A stretch of 64,000 bases of DNA from JAIEPM01 sp964546815 (GTDB taxonomy: Bacteria; Cyanobacteriota; Vampirovibrionia; Obscuribacterales; Obscuribacteraceae): NCBI GenBank assembly GCA_964546815.1, contig CAZJLR010000010.1, forward strand, positions 1 to 64,000, read 5' to 3'. The notes beneath the pieces are model-generated. The model was not told the DNA's origin. It did not search any database and worked only from the letters and a program-made list of their open reading frames with translations. Below are positions 54,524-63,227 of this stretch, piece after piece (position 1 is the first letter of the stretch; each line of letters opens with the position of its first letter). Position numbers and translations under genes: made by a program.

Positions 54524-55553
54524 GGAAGACGAGATTCTCATTTACGCAGCAGGCGCCGGCTGGGGGCACTTAAATCGAGCACTTTCACTGGCGTTTAAAA
54601 TTTCTCGTAAATACAAAACAAAGATAATTTCAAACAGCGCTTACGCTAAACAAATAAAGAGCTCTCTCGCATTTGCTAAGCACGCCTCAAATCAAAAAAT
54701 CGAAATAGTAGATTTATTCGGCATTGATGCAGACTCGTTTTCCAAGCAAGTGAAAGAACTGTTCTCAAGCCAAGATTTTAGATGCGTGGTTGTAGATACT
54801 TTCCCACGAGGTCTAGTAGGAGAGCTTGCCGAATTGCTTTGTGTGGAAATAAAATCGCCAAAAGTTCTAATTCACAGAGATATTAACCCCGAGTATGTTG
54901 CTAAATTTGAAATCGAAACATTTGTCGGCAAAAACTTTGATTTGATACTCAACCCGGGAGAAAGAACTAGTCTGCCACTTGCTCATCTTTGTGAAAACAC
55001 TGCGCCCTGGTTGCTGAAAGACGCAAGTGAAGTGGCAAACAAGAAAGAGGCAAGAAAACTAATTGGACTTGAAAATGACAAAACTCCACTCATATTGATT
55101 TGTGCCTCAGGAAAAGAAACAGAACAAGATTTCTACATTGAACTGGCAAAACAAATCAGGAGCAAATTTCATCAAGCTGCAGTCCGCTGTCTTGTTAGTC
55201 ACAAATCAGCAAATGAAGAAAGTCTCTTCATCAGATACTGGCCGGGCATCGATCTCATCAATGCTGCAAGCATTGTCATCGGCGCCGGTGGTTACAACAC
55301 AATAAACGAATGCGAAGCATTGCAGATTACTCTATTAGCCCTGCCACAAAATCGTTTATATGATCGCCAACTACAGCGCATAAATGCTTCATGCGCCATT
55401 CATGTTGATTCGACGGAAAAGATTTTTGAAAAGCTCTCCACCTTTATTCAACTTGAGGCAAACGAAGTTATGGACAGGCAATGCCACAATTACGTTAACG
55501 GAACTGAGCAAGCATTTGAGTTGATCGACAAGCTAATCAGCAAAACTGCTTGA
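54513..55553 (+). CDS. MurG/GT28-like glycosyltransferase
   Basis: The 346-residue protein begins with a glycine-rich loop typical of GT-B enzymes of the MurG/GT28 type (YAAGAGWGHLNRALSLAFKI) and has the C-terminal donor-site motif GAGGYNTINECEAL with nearby LPQNRLYDRQLQR. It probably transfers a sugar from a nucleotide donor onto a lipid or surface glycan. It is not MurG itself, which has a different overall pattern and context. Last gene of the four-gene run; convergent with the restriction endonuclease gene after 10 bases. Confidence 0.8.
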   Translation: MPAREDEILIYAAGAGWGHLNRALSLAFKISRKYKTKIISNSAYAKQIKSSLAFAKHASNQKIEIVDLFGIDADSFSKQVKELFSSQDFRCVVVDTFPRGLVGELAELLCVEIKSPKVLIHRDINPEYVAKFEIETFVGKNFDLILNPGERTSLPLAHLCENTAPWLLKDASEVANKKEARKLIGLENDKTPLILICASGKETEQDFYIELAKQIRSKFHQAAVRCLVSHKSANEESLFIRYWPGIDLINAASIVIGAGGYNTINECEALQITLLALPQNRLYDRQLQRINASCAIHVDSTEKIFEKLSTFIQLEANEVMDRQCHNYVNGTEQAFELIDKLISKTA

Positions 55554-55563
55554 AGAATCAGCT

Positions 55564-56526
55564 TCACCACAAAACATGAAAAGTAGGCAAACTGTTGGGT
55601 CTACCTATCAAACTAATATCAAACTTCAAAGATGGCTCAACGCGAGAACTGGCATTATGAATTCGAAATGCTATTTGCCAACCACCGTCACAAATCAGCT
55701 CAAGCGTGGTGCTGCTCTTTTTTCCTTCATCGTCAATCTTAAAGTCTAGCTCGACAATTCGTCTGGGCAACTTTAGTTTTTCCATGTGAATGAGCGGTTT
55801 CTCGCCACCAAAGCCGCGATTGAGTGTGCCATTAAAATTGAAAACTTGTAATTTTGTCAGACTCTGCAGTTTGACTATTTTGTAGAAATCTTGCCGACCT
55901 ATCAAATATTGAGCCAGTGCTGCCGCAACCAAGCCTGGATTTAGCTTATCTATTCGCAACAGCTCGCTTCTGAAAGCTTCTAGCAAAGCACCATATACAG
56001 TATCTTCCTTATCGGGCAATTCCTGCCATAGAGCATTGCCCTTTTTGAGTTCTGTCAATCGATCGAAAACAGGCAGCACATCATCAAAATAAGCGCTTGA
56101 ACAAGGCATTCCAAGCCATTTCTGACCAAAATCAATATTTGAAGATAGGCGAGAGTGTTTGACTGCCTCGTGCTGATGTTTTGCCGAAATGCCAATTTGC
56201 CAGCCACAGGAATTCGACACAATCACATCGCGAACATCACCTTCCATGCCGGCTTTGTCTGGCATTAGCAAAACTGTTAAAGGCAAAATTGACTCGCCAT
56301 TTCTAGCAAGTGCAGCTTCAAGCTGAAGCAAACTGCGCACCGCAGCAATCGCTGCCAGTTGCATCTCAGTCTTGCTTTCTTTGGGCAATGACTCAAACGA
56401 CGCCGATGCATTACTGCAAGCCGCATCCAGCTGAAGTTGGCAAGGACCCTTTTCTGACAGGATCTCTTGAAGGCTTGCAGCAAGCGCATATTCAAAAGCT
56501 TTGCCTGTTGTTGTTTGTGTTGCCAT
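55564..56526 (-). CDS. HaeIII-family type II restriction endonuclease
   Basis: The 320-residue length and sequence pattern match R.HaeIII along the chain: GKAFEYALAASL at the N terminus, GDVRDVIV and WQIGISAKHQHEAVKHSRLS in the middle, IDFGQKWLGMPCSSAYFDD, YLIGRQDFYKI, and IAFRIHNASSRVEPSLKFDI near the end. The nuclease core is of PD-(D/E)xK type, with likely metal ligands around Asp97/Asp100 and Lys116. R.HaeIII cuts GGCC; the same target here is expected from family but not shown. The gene is divergent from a D12-class DNA adenine methyltransferase with 134 bases between the starts, the usual layout of a restriction-modification pair. No frameshift or stop is seen, so it looks intact. Confidence 0.88.
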   Translation of the reverse strand: MATQTTTGKAFEYALAASLQEILSEKGPCQLQLDAACSNASASFESLPKESKTEMQLAAIAAVRSLLQLEAALARNGESILPLTVLLMPDKAGMEGDVRDVIVSNSCGWQIGISAKHQHEAVKHSRLSSNIDFGQKWLGMPCSSAYFDDVLPVFDRLTELKKGNALWQELPDKEDTVYGALLEAFRSELLRIDKLNPGLVAAALAQYLIGRQDFYKIVKLQSLTKLQVFNFNGTLNRGFGGEKPLIHMEKLKLPRRIVELDFKIDDEGKKSSTTLELICDGGWQIAFRIHNASSRVEPSLKFDISLIGRPNSLPTFHVLW

Positions 56527-56660
56527 AAGTTCTTATCAGCAGAATATCAGCCTTTATCTTACGCCAGAAGAAGACATTATTTGATGTTGTAAATCACTTG
56601 GAAATGCACGATAATTTTTTTGAATGATCGAACACCCGTTTTAGAGCTAAGATCCAGCAG

Positions 56661-57542
56661 ATGAAGAGTGCCGTAGAGACAGAGGCATCAGTTGTGGCTG
56701 CACCAGGCGGTGGGCTGATTTTGCCATCGGTTCAATATCGCTCTCCTCTTAGATATCCGGGTGGCAAGCAAAAAGCTATTCAACAGATATCTCAATTTCT
56801 TCCAGGCAAAGTAAACGAATTCCGAGAGCCCATGGTAGGCGGCGGCAGCGTCTATTTCCATGTTCGCAGCATCGGGCTTGCCAAAAAGTATTGGATAAAT
56901 GACAAATTTCATGAATTAGTGAAATTCTGGGAAACAGTTCAAAATCCTCAGCTTTGCCAACAGCTAATAAAAGAGTTAGAAGAGTTGCGCAAAGAATATG
57001 CAACTGCAGAGAAAGTCAAAAAATATTTTCTTGCCGCAAGAAAAGAAGACCCGACAGATTCATTTAGAAAAGCACTCTTATTCTTTTTCTTCAATCGAGT
57101 AACATTTTCCGGCACCACCAGAGCAGGTGGTTTTTCAAGTTCGGCAAGTCAACTTCGTTTTACAGCATCATCAATCGAAAGGCTAAGGCCGCTTCCCGAA
57201 GCACTTTCACAAACAAAAATAACTGAGTTTGATTTCGAAGAAGTTATCACTCAGCCAGGCAAAGACATTTTTGTTTTTCTAGACCCGCCATATTACACAG
57301 CATCACGACTTTACGGTCGCAACGGCAGCTTGCATGAGTTTGACCACGAAAGACTCGCAGCTGCTTTGAAAAAGAAATCAGACGAAATACGCTTTCTTAT
57401 TACTTACGATGATTGTCCAGAAATCCGCAAGTTATACAAATGGGCCACAATAAAGAAATGGCAATTGCAATACGGCATGAACAACTGCAACCATCAACGC
57501 GAAAGCAAAATTGGTTCTGAGATTTTTGTGCTCAACTATTAA
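56661..57542 (+). CDS. D12-class N6-adenine DNA methyltransferase
   Basis: This 293-residue protein belongs to the Dam/D12 class: SAM-binding motif RYPGGKQKAI at ~31-40, MVGGGSVYFH, and the catalytic motif DPPY at 208-211 (FVFLDPPYYT). A late conserved TYDD (FLITYDDCPEI) is also present. DPPY enzymes of this class methylate adenine N6. It is divergent from the HaeIII-like nuclease and looks like its partner, yet a GGCC target contains no adenine (see findings). The enzyme appears complete. Its stop codon overlaps that of the convergent CvpA-like gene in a shared TTAA. Confidence 0.9.
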   Translation: MKSAVETEASVVAAPGGGLILPSVQYRSPLRYPGGKQKAIQQISQFLPGKVNEFREPMVGGGSVYFHVRSIGLAKKYWINDKFHELVKFWETVQNPQLCQQLIKELEELRKEYATAEKVKKYFLAARKEDPTDSFRKALLFFFFNRVTFSGTTRAGGFSSSASQLRFTASSIERLRPLPEALSQTKITEFDFEEVITQPGKDIFVFLDPPYYTASRLYGRNGSLHEFDHERLAAALKKKSDEIRFLITYDDCPEIRKLYKWATIKKWQLQYGMNNCNHQRESKIGSEIFVLNY

Positions 57543-58186
57543 AAATCAAAACCAGTGTCTTTTTGAAATTTCTTCCAGCCCTGAACAAATTTCAGCCCTT
57601 TGTCACGCTGCCTTTTTTCTATTGCAGCAAAAGGGTCGTCGCCAAGACTGAAATTGGCATGAAAGCGCGGCGCAGCATCTGATAAGACATACTTGCCCAG
57701 TGGTTGATCTAGCTTGGCTGCAGCAAGATGCAATTTGGGAAGCAATTTGGAATCTTCAGCAGCCCGCAACATCCAACTGTTTTGCCAGGACAGCACAGGT
57801 GGCTCTGGCACTTGATTTTGAGCATATGCAACCATTGCAGCAAAAACAAATGCAGCAGCGCCTTTCGAAAAACCCAAAATGCCGCCGCCAACTTTCGAGA
57901 TAAAAATGGGTGTGCGTTCGCGAGTGTGAATCATTCTCTGCAAAAACGCCTCGGCATATTGAACAAGACCCAACCAGGTCAAGAAATAGCCGGCAAATAC
58001 TGCAAAAGCCGGTTCGAGATGCAATGTTTCAACCATAACTGTAGCAACGTCAACATAAATATGCTGCGTGACGTAAGTACCAATTGCCATGGCGAAAGGC
58101 ACAGCCCAAGAGCGGACAAGTCCCATGGACCAGCCCATTAGCGTAAAAACTAAAATTACCCACCCTATGAGGCAGTCCCAAACCAT
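57539..58186 (-). CDS. CvpA-family membrane protein
   Basis: From ATG 58186 the product has 215 residues. Four hydrophobic helices cover ~1-135 (VWDCLIGWVILVFTLMGW, WAVPFAMAIGTYVTQ, FAVFAGYFLTWLGLV and SKGAAAFVFAAMVAYA), in the layout of CvpA (colicin V production) proteins, including a conserved-looking GGGILGFSKGA segment. The C-terminal ~70 residues are soluble and contain DDPFAAIEKR. CvpA proteins affect the cell envelope in other bacteria, but their molecular role is poorly known. The frame extends to 58225, but AGAGGG before 58186 supports the shorter start. Confidence 0.75.
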   Translation of the reverse strand: MVWDCLIGWVILVFTLMGWSMGLVRSWAVPFAMAIGTYVTQHIYVDVATVMVETLHLEPAFAVFAGYFLTWLGLVQYAEAFLQRMIHTRERTPIFISKVGGGILGFSKGAAAFVFAAMVAYAQNQVPEPPVLSWQNSWMLRAAEDSKLLPKLHLAAAKLDQPLGKYVLSDAAPRFHANFSLGDDPFAAIEKRQRDKGLKFVQGWKKFQKDTGFDF

Positions 58187-58336
58187 TCTCCACCCTCTCT
58201 GCCGCATTATATGCAGATCTGCCAAAGGTTAATCGGTATATAGATTAGATTCTAATACGATAATGCAAGATTTTAGGTTCTCAAAAGATAAAAGCCTCAA
58301 CTTTGCACTGCCCGACGCCGAGAAAAGCCCGGGTGC

Positions 58337-58825
58337 TTGACGGCAGACACAGAGTCCTGTCAATATCAGTTTTTCCAAGCATTACGGGTCGCCATGCAAG
58401 ATTTATACCAGTTCCAGACCGAAGGCAACGAAGAACACGGCTTGTGCCCGGATTGCGGCAAAATTATCAGGCTGGTCTGGGGATATATTTTCAAAAAGGG
58501 TAAGCCTTTTGCCACTTATTACAGCAGGTTCAACGAGGGGCACCCGGACAAAGGCATGAATATGCTTGTCGTGGAAGGAGCCTGGGGTGATGACAGTAAT
58601 GAAACCGACCGCTATTGTTTTTCGCTTGAATGCCGCATGAACGAAACCCGACCCAGCTATATGATGATTGACTCAGACCCAAGCTATGCTGAGCTAGGAA
58701 AAGCACTAACTAGAGCTGAGGCGCTGGCGCATCCTTTTAAGGACGAGCTCTTTCCTATGTTAGACCAGCTTATGGCAAGCGACCTGGTCATAAAACGCTT
58801 TCTAGCGACCGCGCTCAAAGCCTGA
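58337..58825 (+). CDS. Small soluble protein with CxxC motif, unknown function
   Basis: The open frame gives 162 residues from TTG 58337; ATG 58394 (143 residues) is an equally possible start and no good Shine-Dalgarno decides between them. CPDC near residue 37 is followed by conserved-looking WGYIFKKGKPFATYYSRFNE and EGAWGDDSNETDRYCFSLEC. The two cysteine groups could bind zinc. No signal peptide or membrane helix. No family recognised. Confidence 0.6.
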   Translation: MTADTESCQYQFFQALRVAMQDLYQFQTEGNEEHGLCPDCGKIIRLVWGYIFKKGKPFATYYSRFNEGHPDKGMNMLVVEGAWGDDSNETDRYCFSLECRMNETRPSYMMIDSDPSYAELGKALTRAEALAHPFKDELFPMLDQLMASDLVIKRFLATALKA

Positions 58826-58960
58826 GGCGAAAGCAAACGCAGCCGCACTTTAAGAGTGCATGTCATTCAAGACAAGCCAAGGTTAGCTGGCTTAAAAACT
58901 TGGTACGATTAGCTTAGCCGGACGGCTTTCCCGTGGAAGCGGCTGCGCCTATGAGGAGCA

Positions 58961-59926
58961 ATGAAGTTGAAATCGTTTGTTTTTGCGGCTTGCTTAAGAA
59001 CACAAATCAGACTGGCAAGCATACTGCTTTTGTCTGCGGCGATACTGACAGCCTGCTCGTCAGCGCCAAATCCTGAAGACGCAGAACAAACAGATGAAAG
59101 CGGCAACCAAAAATCTACATCAGCCCTGACAAGACCCAGCGGCGACGATGACCTCATAGAAAGAGAAGAAACTCCGCTGCAAAAAGAATCAGTCAAGGCT
59201 TCGCCTAAAAGCACTGCCAAAAGCACGGCTTTTGTCCCAACAAACAAGTTTGTTGATGGCGTTGAATTTCATCAACAAAATGAGTTTTTAGGCACAACCG
59301 TCGTTAAATTGAGCAAGCTCGGCGTGCGGCTAGAATCACCAAGCATCACTTGCATTTTGCCATTGGGCAAAACACCAACGGCCTACAATGCACAAAACGG
59401 TAGTTGCCTCAAACTCACTTACAAAAGTACGGCAATTCTGGCAGGAGGCGTGCCCACAGACGGCAAACTCGGAAAGCAAAAGCTAATCGTGATTTCAAAA
59501 GACAAAATAGCGGGTGTAAATTGCATCCATTACAAGTATTACGTCGAATCGATAGACCCAAAAACAAAACAAAAATCGCAAATAAAAGAAACGCAGGTTT
59601 GGGGCACAAAAGATCTCAAAATTCCTGATGCCGTTTTGAAAGAGTGCTCTAAAATGCTGATGATGCCACCAGAAGCCGGCTTTCCATTGAAAGTCATGCG
59701 CATAGTCGATACGGCCGAGCTCGAAAAAAGACAAAAGAAAGGTCTGAAACCTCAAGCAGATCGTGTGGCGGTTGACACAAGTCAGTACAAACAAACAAAG
59801 CTAGATGTAGGTGAGTTCGCACCACTTGAAGGCTTTAAGCCAGTGACTGACGAAATGCAATTTATGATGAGCAGCGATGATTCTGAGTTGGCAGGCGGCG
59901 CTCTAGATGACCTTGAGAAAGAATAG
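58961..59926 (+). CDS. Lipoprotein, unknown function
   Basis: The product has 321 residues. The lipoprotein signal (LASILLLSAAILTAC, lipidated Cys in the lipobox LTAC at ~32) is followed by a low-complexity acidic/Ser/Lys linker to ~90. The remaining ~230 residues are a folded beta-rich domain (for example CLKLTYKSTAILAG, CIHYKYYVESIDPKTKQKSQ). GAGGAG lies immediately before the ATG. No family recognised; probably anchored at the outer face of a membrane. Convergent with the second kinase gene after 28 bases. Confidence 0.78.
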   Translation: MKLKSFVFAACLRTQIRLASILLLSAAILTACSSAPNPEDAEQTDESGNQKSTSALTRPSGDDDLIEREETPLQKESVKASPKSTAKSTAFVPTNKFVDGVEFHQQNEFLGTTVVKLSKLGVRLESPSITCILPLGKTPTAYNAQNGSCLKLTYKSTAILAGGVPTDGKLGKQKLIVISKDKIAGVNCIHYKYYVESIDPKTKQKSQIKETQVWGTKDLKIPDAVLKECSKMLMMPPEAGFPLKVMRIVDTAELEKRQKKGLKPQADRVAVDTSQYKQTKLDVGEFAPLEGFKPVTDEMQFMMSSDDSELAGGALDDLEKE

Positions 59927-59954
59927 CTAAACAAACAATAAATAGAAGACGTAA

Positions 59955-62069
59955 CTATTTCTTTGTCTCGTTCAAACCTATTCTGGCAGAGCGATCATGC
60001 AATTCAATTGCACGCAAGAAATCGCCACTTTGCCACGCGGCGTATGAATAGCCGTCTAGAATTCTCTTCAGGTCTTCAGCTTTGTCTTTAAGCTGCTCTT
60101 CCAGAAAACCCATTGACTTAGCATAGTAAGAGGCCGCTTCTTTGTAATGGTTTTGTTTTAGATTGACATAGGCTCTGATCATCCACAATTCATTGAGAAA
60201 GATTCGTTTATGCTTCCACTGCGAATCTTTCAACTCTCTTTCCGCAGTGGCGTAATTAGCGTCGGCTTCTTTCCAGCGCCCGAGCGCACGAAAATCGTCG
60301 CCGATGCTGGCGCGGGTAATAGCGCTCATTTTAGTGTCTCGGGGACCGGTACGTGTGTCAAGTCGCACAAGAGCAAGACTTAACTGCTGCATCGATTCAC
60401 TGATTCGGCGGCTGTTTGCATAGACAGAACCTAATGCAAAATAGTTGTCTGCAGTACTCATCGAAATATGGTCTCTAATTTTTTGCGCTTCCTCAAGTGG
60501 ATTTATGGCAGAGTGATAGCTACCCAAAGTGATGCAGCAATAGGCGAAAGCTTCCAGAGCTGTTGCATATTCAAGCGTGCTTGGTTTGCCCAATCTTTTG
60601 TAAATGGTGAGAATTTCCTGGCGAGCTTCGAGCTCGTCAGCCGGAGCATCCAACCTATGGCAATAGTCGGCCTTTTTATTCCAGAGGTTTAGCATTTCGA
60701 CAGGGTCGGTGCCGAAGGCTACTTTATGTATTTTAATGCTCTCTGTGCCCTTGTCTAGACTGGCTTGCCTTTCAAGCTCGTCGACTTTGCTCAATATTTT
60801 TGGATATTTATATGAGAGCCATCTGGTGGCAGGTGTTGTGAACGAATGCTCTTGATAAAACCACGAACACTTCGACCAAACAAATGCTCCAGCTAATCCA
60901 ATTACAATCAAAACACCAGAAAGTATCACAAGATGCTTAGGACTGGTGCTCAAAAGCCGGGAAAACCAACGCTGCTTCTTCGCCAACTCGCCGCGCAGAC
61001 CTGTGCCGCGGATTCCAGAGCTAAGGTCATTTTGAATGGCAATCAAATCGCTTTCGAAATCTGCCATTGATTGATAGCGTTTATCAGGGTCTTTTTCTAG
61101 AGCCTTAAAAACAACGGCATCAAGCCTGTCTAACAGCGCACGGTCAGCGCCTTCGATTTTCAGCGGTTCGGGAATGGTAGAAATGTGTTTGTGGAAAGTT
61201 TCAAATACGTTTGAACCTTGATGAGGTGCTTTTCCTGTAAGTGCTTCATAAAGAACACAGCCAAGAGAATAAACATCAGACCGCTTATCTACATTTCGGC
61301 CCATACATTGCTCAGGGCTCATAAACAGCGGGCTTCCAAAAACGTCGCCGGTTTGAGTTAGACGGTGCGCTGATTCACCTTCAGTGCCGACGATTTTTGC
61401 AATACCAAAGTCAACTAGCTTGACGAAATTTGGGTCGCCGTCTTTTTCGACCAACATAATATTGCTTGGCTTTAGGTCTCTGTGAATCACACCTTTGTTG
61501 TGCGCTTGATTTAAGGCGTTGCAAACCTGAATGAATATTTTCAAGGCTTCTGGCACAGGCAAAAATCCATGAGACTTGATTACATCAGAAAGCGCAGCCC
61601 CCTCAAGGTAATCCATAACAATATAGGGCTGAACATTTGCACCACTGGTGATACCAAAGCCGTATATCTTAATAACATTGGGATGGTCAAGCTGGCTGGC
61701 TGCTTGAGCTTCACGCTTAAAGCGCAGCAAAGCATCGCTGTCAGTGACAAGATGAGAGTGCATTGTTTTGATTGCGACAATTTTATTGAGCACAAGATAG
61801 AGTGCCTTATAAACGACACTCATTCCGCCCTTACCCAGAACTTCAATAATTTTGAACTGATTATCGATGACTTCGCCGACTAATGTCCGTTCAGTCATTT
61901 GGGGCATAGGGTCGTTGATATCTTTGCTTAGCAACGAAGGCGAAGTCGAGTCGAGGTCAATGCCAATAAATGACGGCGATGTCACGTCAAGATTTTCAGG
62001 CCGCACCTTTTGGGCTTCGCTTGCCTGTTCTAAATTTCTGTCTTTATCTTGCGTTGTGTCGCCTGGCAT
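59955..62069 (-). CDS. Membrane-anchored Ser/Thr protein kinase with C-terminal helical repeats
   Basis: The 704-residue Hanks-type kinase has an unstructured N terminus (1-65), a kinase domain at ~70-345, one transmembrane helix at ~379-398 and a ~300-residue helical TPR-like C terminus. Motifs are intact: LGKGGMSVVYKA, Lys101 (VAIK), HRDLKPSN at 196-203, DFG at 220-222 and the SPEQC activation-loop end. It should be active. Length and layout are nearly the same as the kinase at 6363-8474, but it lacks the zinc ribbon, so the two are paralogues. The C-terminal repeats probably sense a signal or dock partners beyond the membrane. Substrates unknown. Confidence 0.94.
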   Translation of the reverse strand: MPGDTTQDKDRNLEQASEAQKVRPENLDVTSPSFIGIDLDSTSPSLLSKDINDPMPQMTERTLVGEVIDNQFKIIEVLGKGGMSVVYKALYLVLNKIVAIKTMHSHLVTDSDALLRFKREAQAASQLDHPNVIKIYGFGITSGANVQPYIVMDYLEGAALSDVIKSHGFLPVPEALKIFIQVCNALNQAHNKGVIHRDLKPSNIMLVEKDGDPNFVKLVDFGIAKIVGTEGESAHRLTQTGDVFGSPLFMSPEQCMGRNVDKRSDVYSLGCVLYEALTGKAPHQGSNVFETFHKHISTIPEPLKIEGADRALLDRLDAVVFKALEKDPDKRYQSMADFESDLIAIQNDLSSGIRGTGLRGELAKKQRWFSRLLSTSPKHLVILSGVLIVIGLAGAFVWSKCSWFYQEHSFTTPATRWLSYKYPKILSKVDELERQASLDKGTESIKIHKVAFGTDPVEMLNLWNKKADYCHRLDAPADELEARQEILTIYKRLGKPSTLEYATALEAFAYCCITLGSYHSAINPLEEAQKIRDHISMSTADNYFALGSVYANSRRISESMQQLSLALVRLDTRTGPRDTKMSAITRASIGDDFRALGRWKEADANYATAERELKDSQWKHKRIFLNELWMIRAYVNLKQNHYKEAASYYAKSMGFLEEQLKDKAEDLKRILDGYSYAAWQSGDFLRAIELHDRSARIGLNETKK

Positions 62070-62248
62070 TTTTATAACTGAGGCTGCTAGCTTCCAATAA
62101 CCCTGATAGCTGATGTATACCCAGCCTGCAGACCTTTATCAATACGCAAAACCCTGTTGACTACCCGAAACAGTATTATCAGCAAAGTCTACGTTACACG
62201 ACAGTGCCGAAAACACTTGCGCTTGCTGGATTCTGCCCGGCGCTGCCA

Positions 62249-63220
62249 CTATTGCTGCTGCTGCTCTTGCTGCTGCTTTATTTGCTGCATTTGTTCATCA
62301 ATATTACCGGCAAAAATCGGAATATTAAGCGCCTCAGTCCGCTCTGCAGCAAGCTCAGTGGGTATGCTGCTCAGCTGTTCAGAAGAAACTGCCACGTCAA
62401 TAGTTTCTTTGCTGTCGCCCTTATAAACGCCCTTATTTGGGGGGACGTCCTGAAAATTGCGACCGATGGCCACTTTGACAAAGTTTTCGCCAACAATACA
62501 GTTGTTGGTTGGGTCTAGACCTATCCAGCCCACCGACGGAGCATAAAGTTCTACCCAGGCATGAGTTTGAGCATAACCTCTAAAGCGTTCTTTGTCCGGG
62601 TGGATGTAGCCGCTTACATAACGTGCCGGAATGTTTAGAGCTCTGGCAAAACCAAGCATCAAGTGCGTGAAATCCTGGCAAACTCCGCGACCGTGTTGCA
62701 AAATCTCGGTGATCGGACTTGCGGCATTAGTAACACCTTTTTCGTAAGCGAAGTCGGTGTCAATTTTTCGAAGCATGGCAGTCATAAGGTCGCCCAATCG
62801 AACAGGCTCGCCTTTTTGCATCACATCTGCAAGTATCGAATCTGAAACAGAACGAAGCAAATTGCAATCTACAACTGGTCCGCCAAATTGCAAGAAGTCG
62901 TAAAGGCGATAATCATGAACCTGATCAAGTCGCCATTCATCGCTAATTGTGGCAAGCGGGCGTTGGTCGCTGCTTGTTTCGACAATGCTTGTAGCTATGA
63001 TTTGAATTTTGTTGTGCAAAGCATTTATCGAAAATCCGTGCACAGAATTACCAAGCCAATCAAAATAGCTTTTCACTTTAGATGCAGGGCCAATAGCCAG
63101 ATTGAACGAAAGGCGGTGCTGGTGTTTTTCCTGCCGCGGAGCCATACGCAGCTCCATTACTGATTCATTGATGAAATCGGAATAGTTTAGGTCTGTTTGG
63201 TGTGTAATTGATAAAAGCAT
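62249..63220 (-). CDS. Transglutaminase-like cysteine protease family protein
   Basis: This 323-residue protein has the N-terminal beta domain usual in bacterial transglutaminase-like proteins (YSDFINESVMELRMAPRQ) and a transglutaminase core at ~150-250. The catalytic triad is visible: Cys in GRGVCQDFTH, His in QTHAWVELYAP and Asp in GLDPTNN. Enzymes of this type are usually cytoplasmic peptidases or amidases. The C terminus ends in a Gln-rich tail (QQIKQQQEQQQQ) not typical of the family. It starts 7 bases after the alpha-E gene ends. In other bacteria these two genes form an operon with a circularly permuted ATP-grasp protein, expected here just past the right edge. Confidence 0.9.
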   Translation of the reverse strand: MLLSITHQTDLNYSDFINESVMELRMAPRQEKHQHRLSFNLAIGPASKVKSYFDWLGNSVHGFSINALHNKIQIIATSIVETSSDQRPLATISDEWRLDQVHDYRLYDFLQFGGPVVDCNLLRSVSDSILADVMQKGEPVRLGDLMTAMLRKIDTDFAYEKGVTNAASPITEILQHGRGVCQDFTHLMLGFARALNIPARYVSGYIHPDKERFRGYAQTHAWVELYAPSVGWIGLDPTNNCIVGENFVKVAIGRNFQDVPPNKGVYKGDSKETIDVAVSSEQLSSIPTELAAERTEALNIPIFAGNIDEQMQQIKQQQEQQQQ

Positions 63221-63227
63221 TGTCGTT

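Noticed and set aside
62255..62280. Microsatellite-like CTG run as a separate element
   Set aside because: It encodes the Gln-rich tail of the transglutaminase-like protein in frame, so it is treated as part of that gene.
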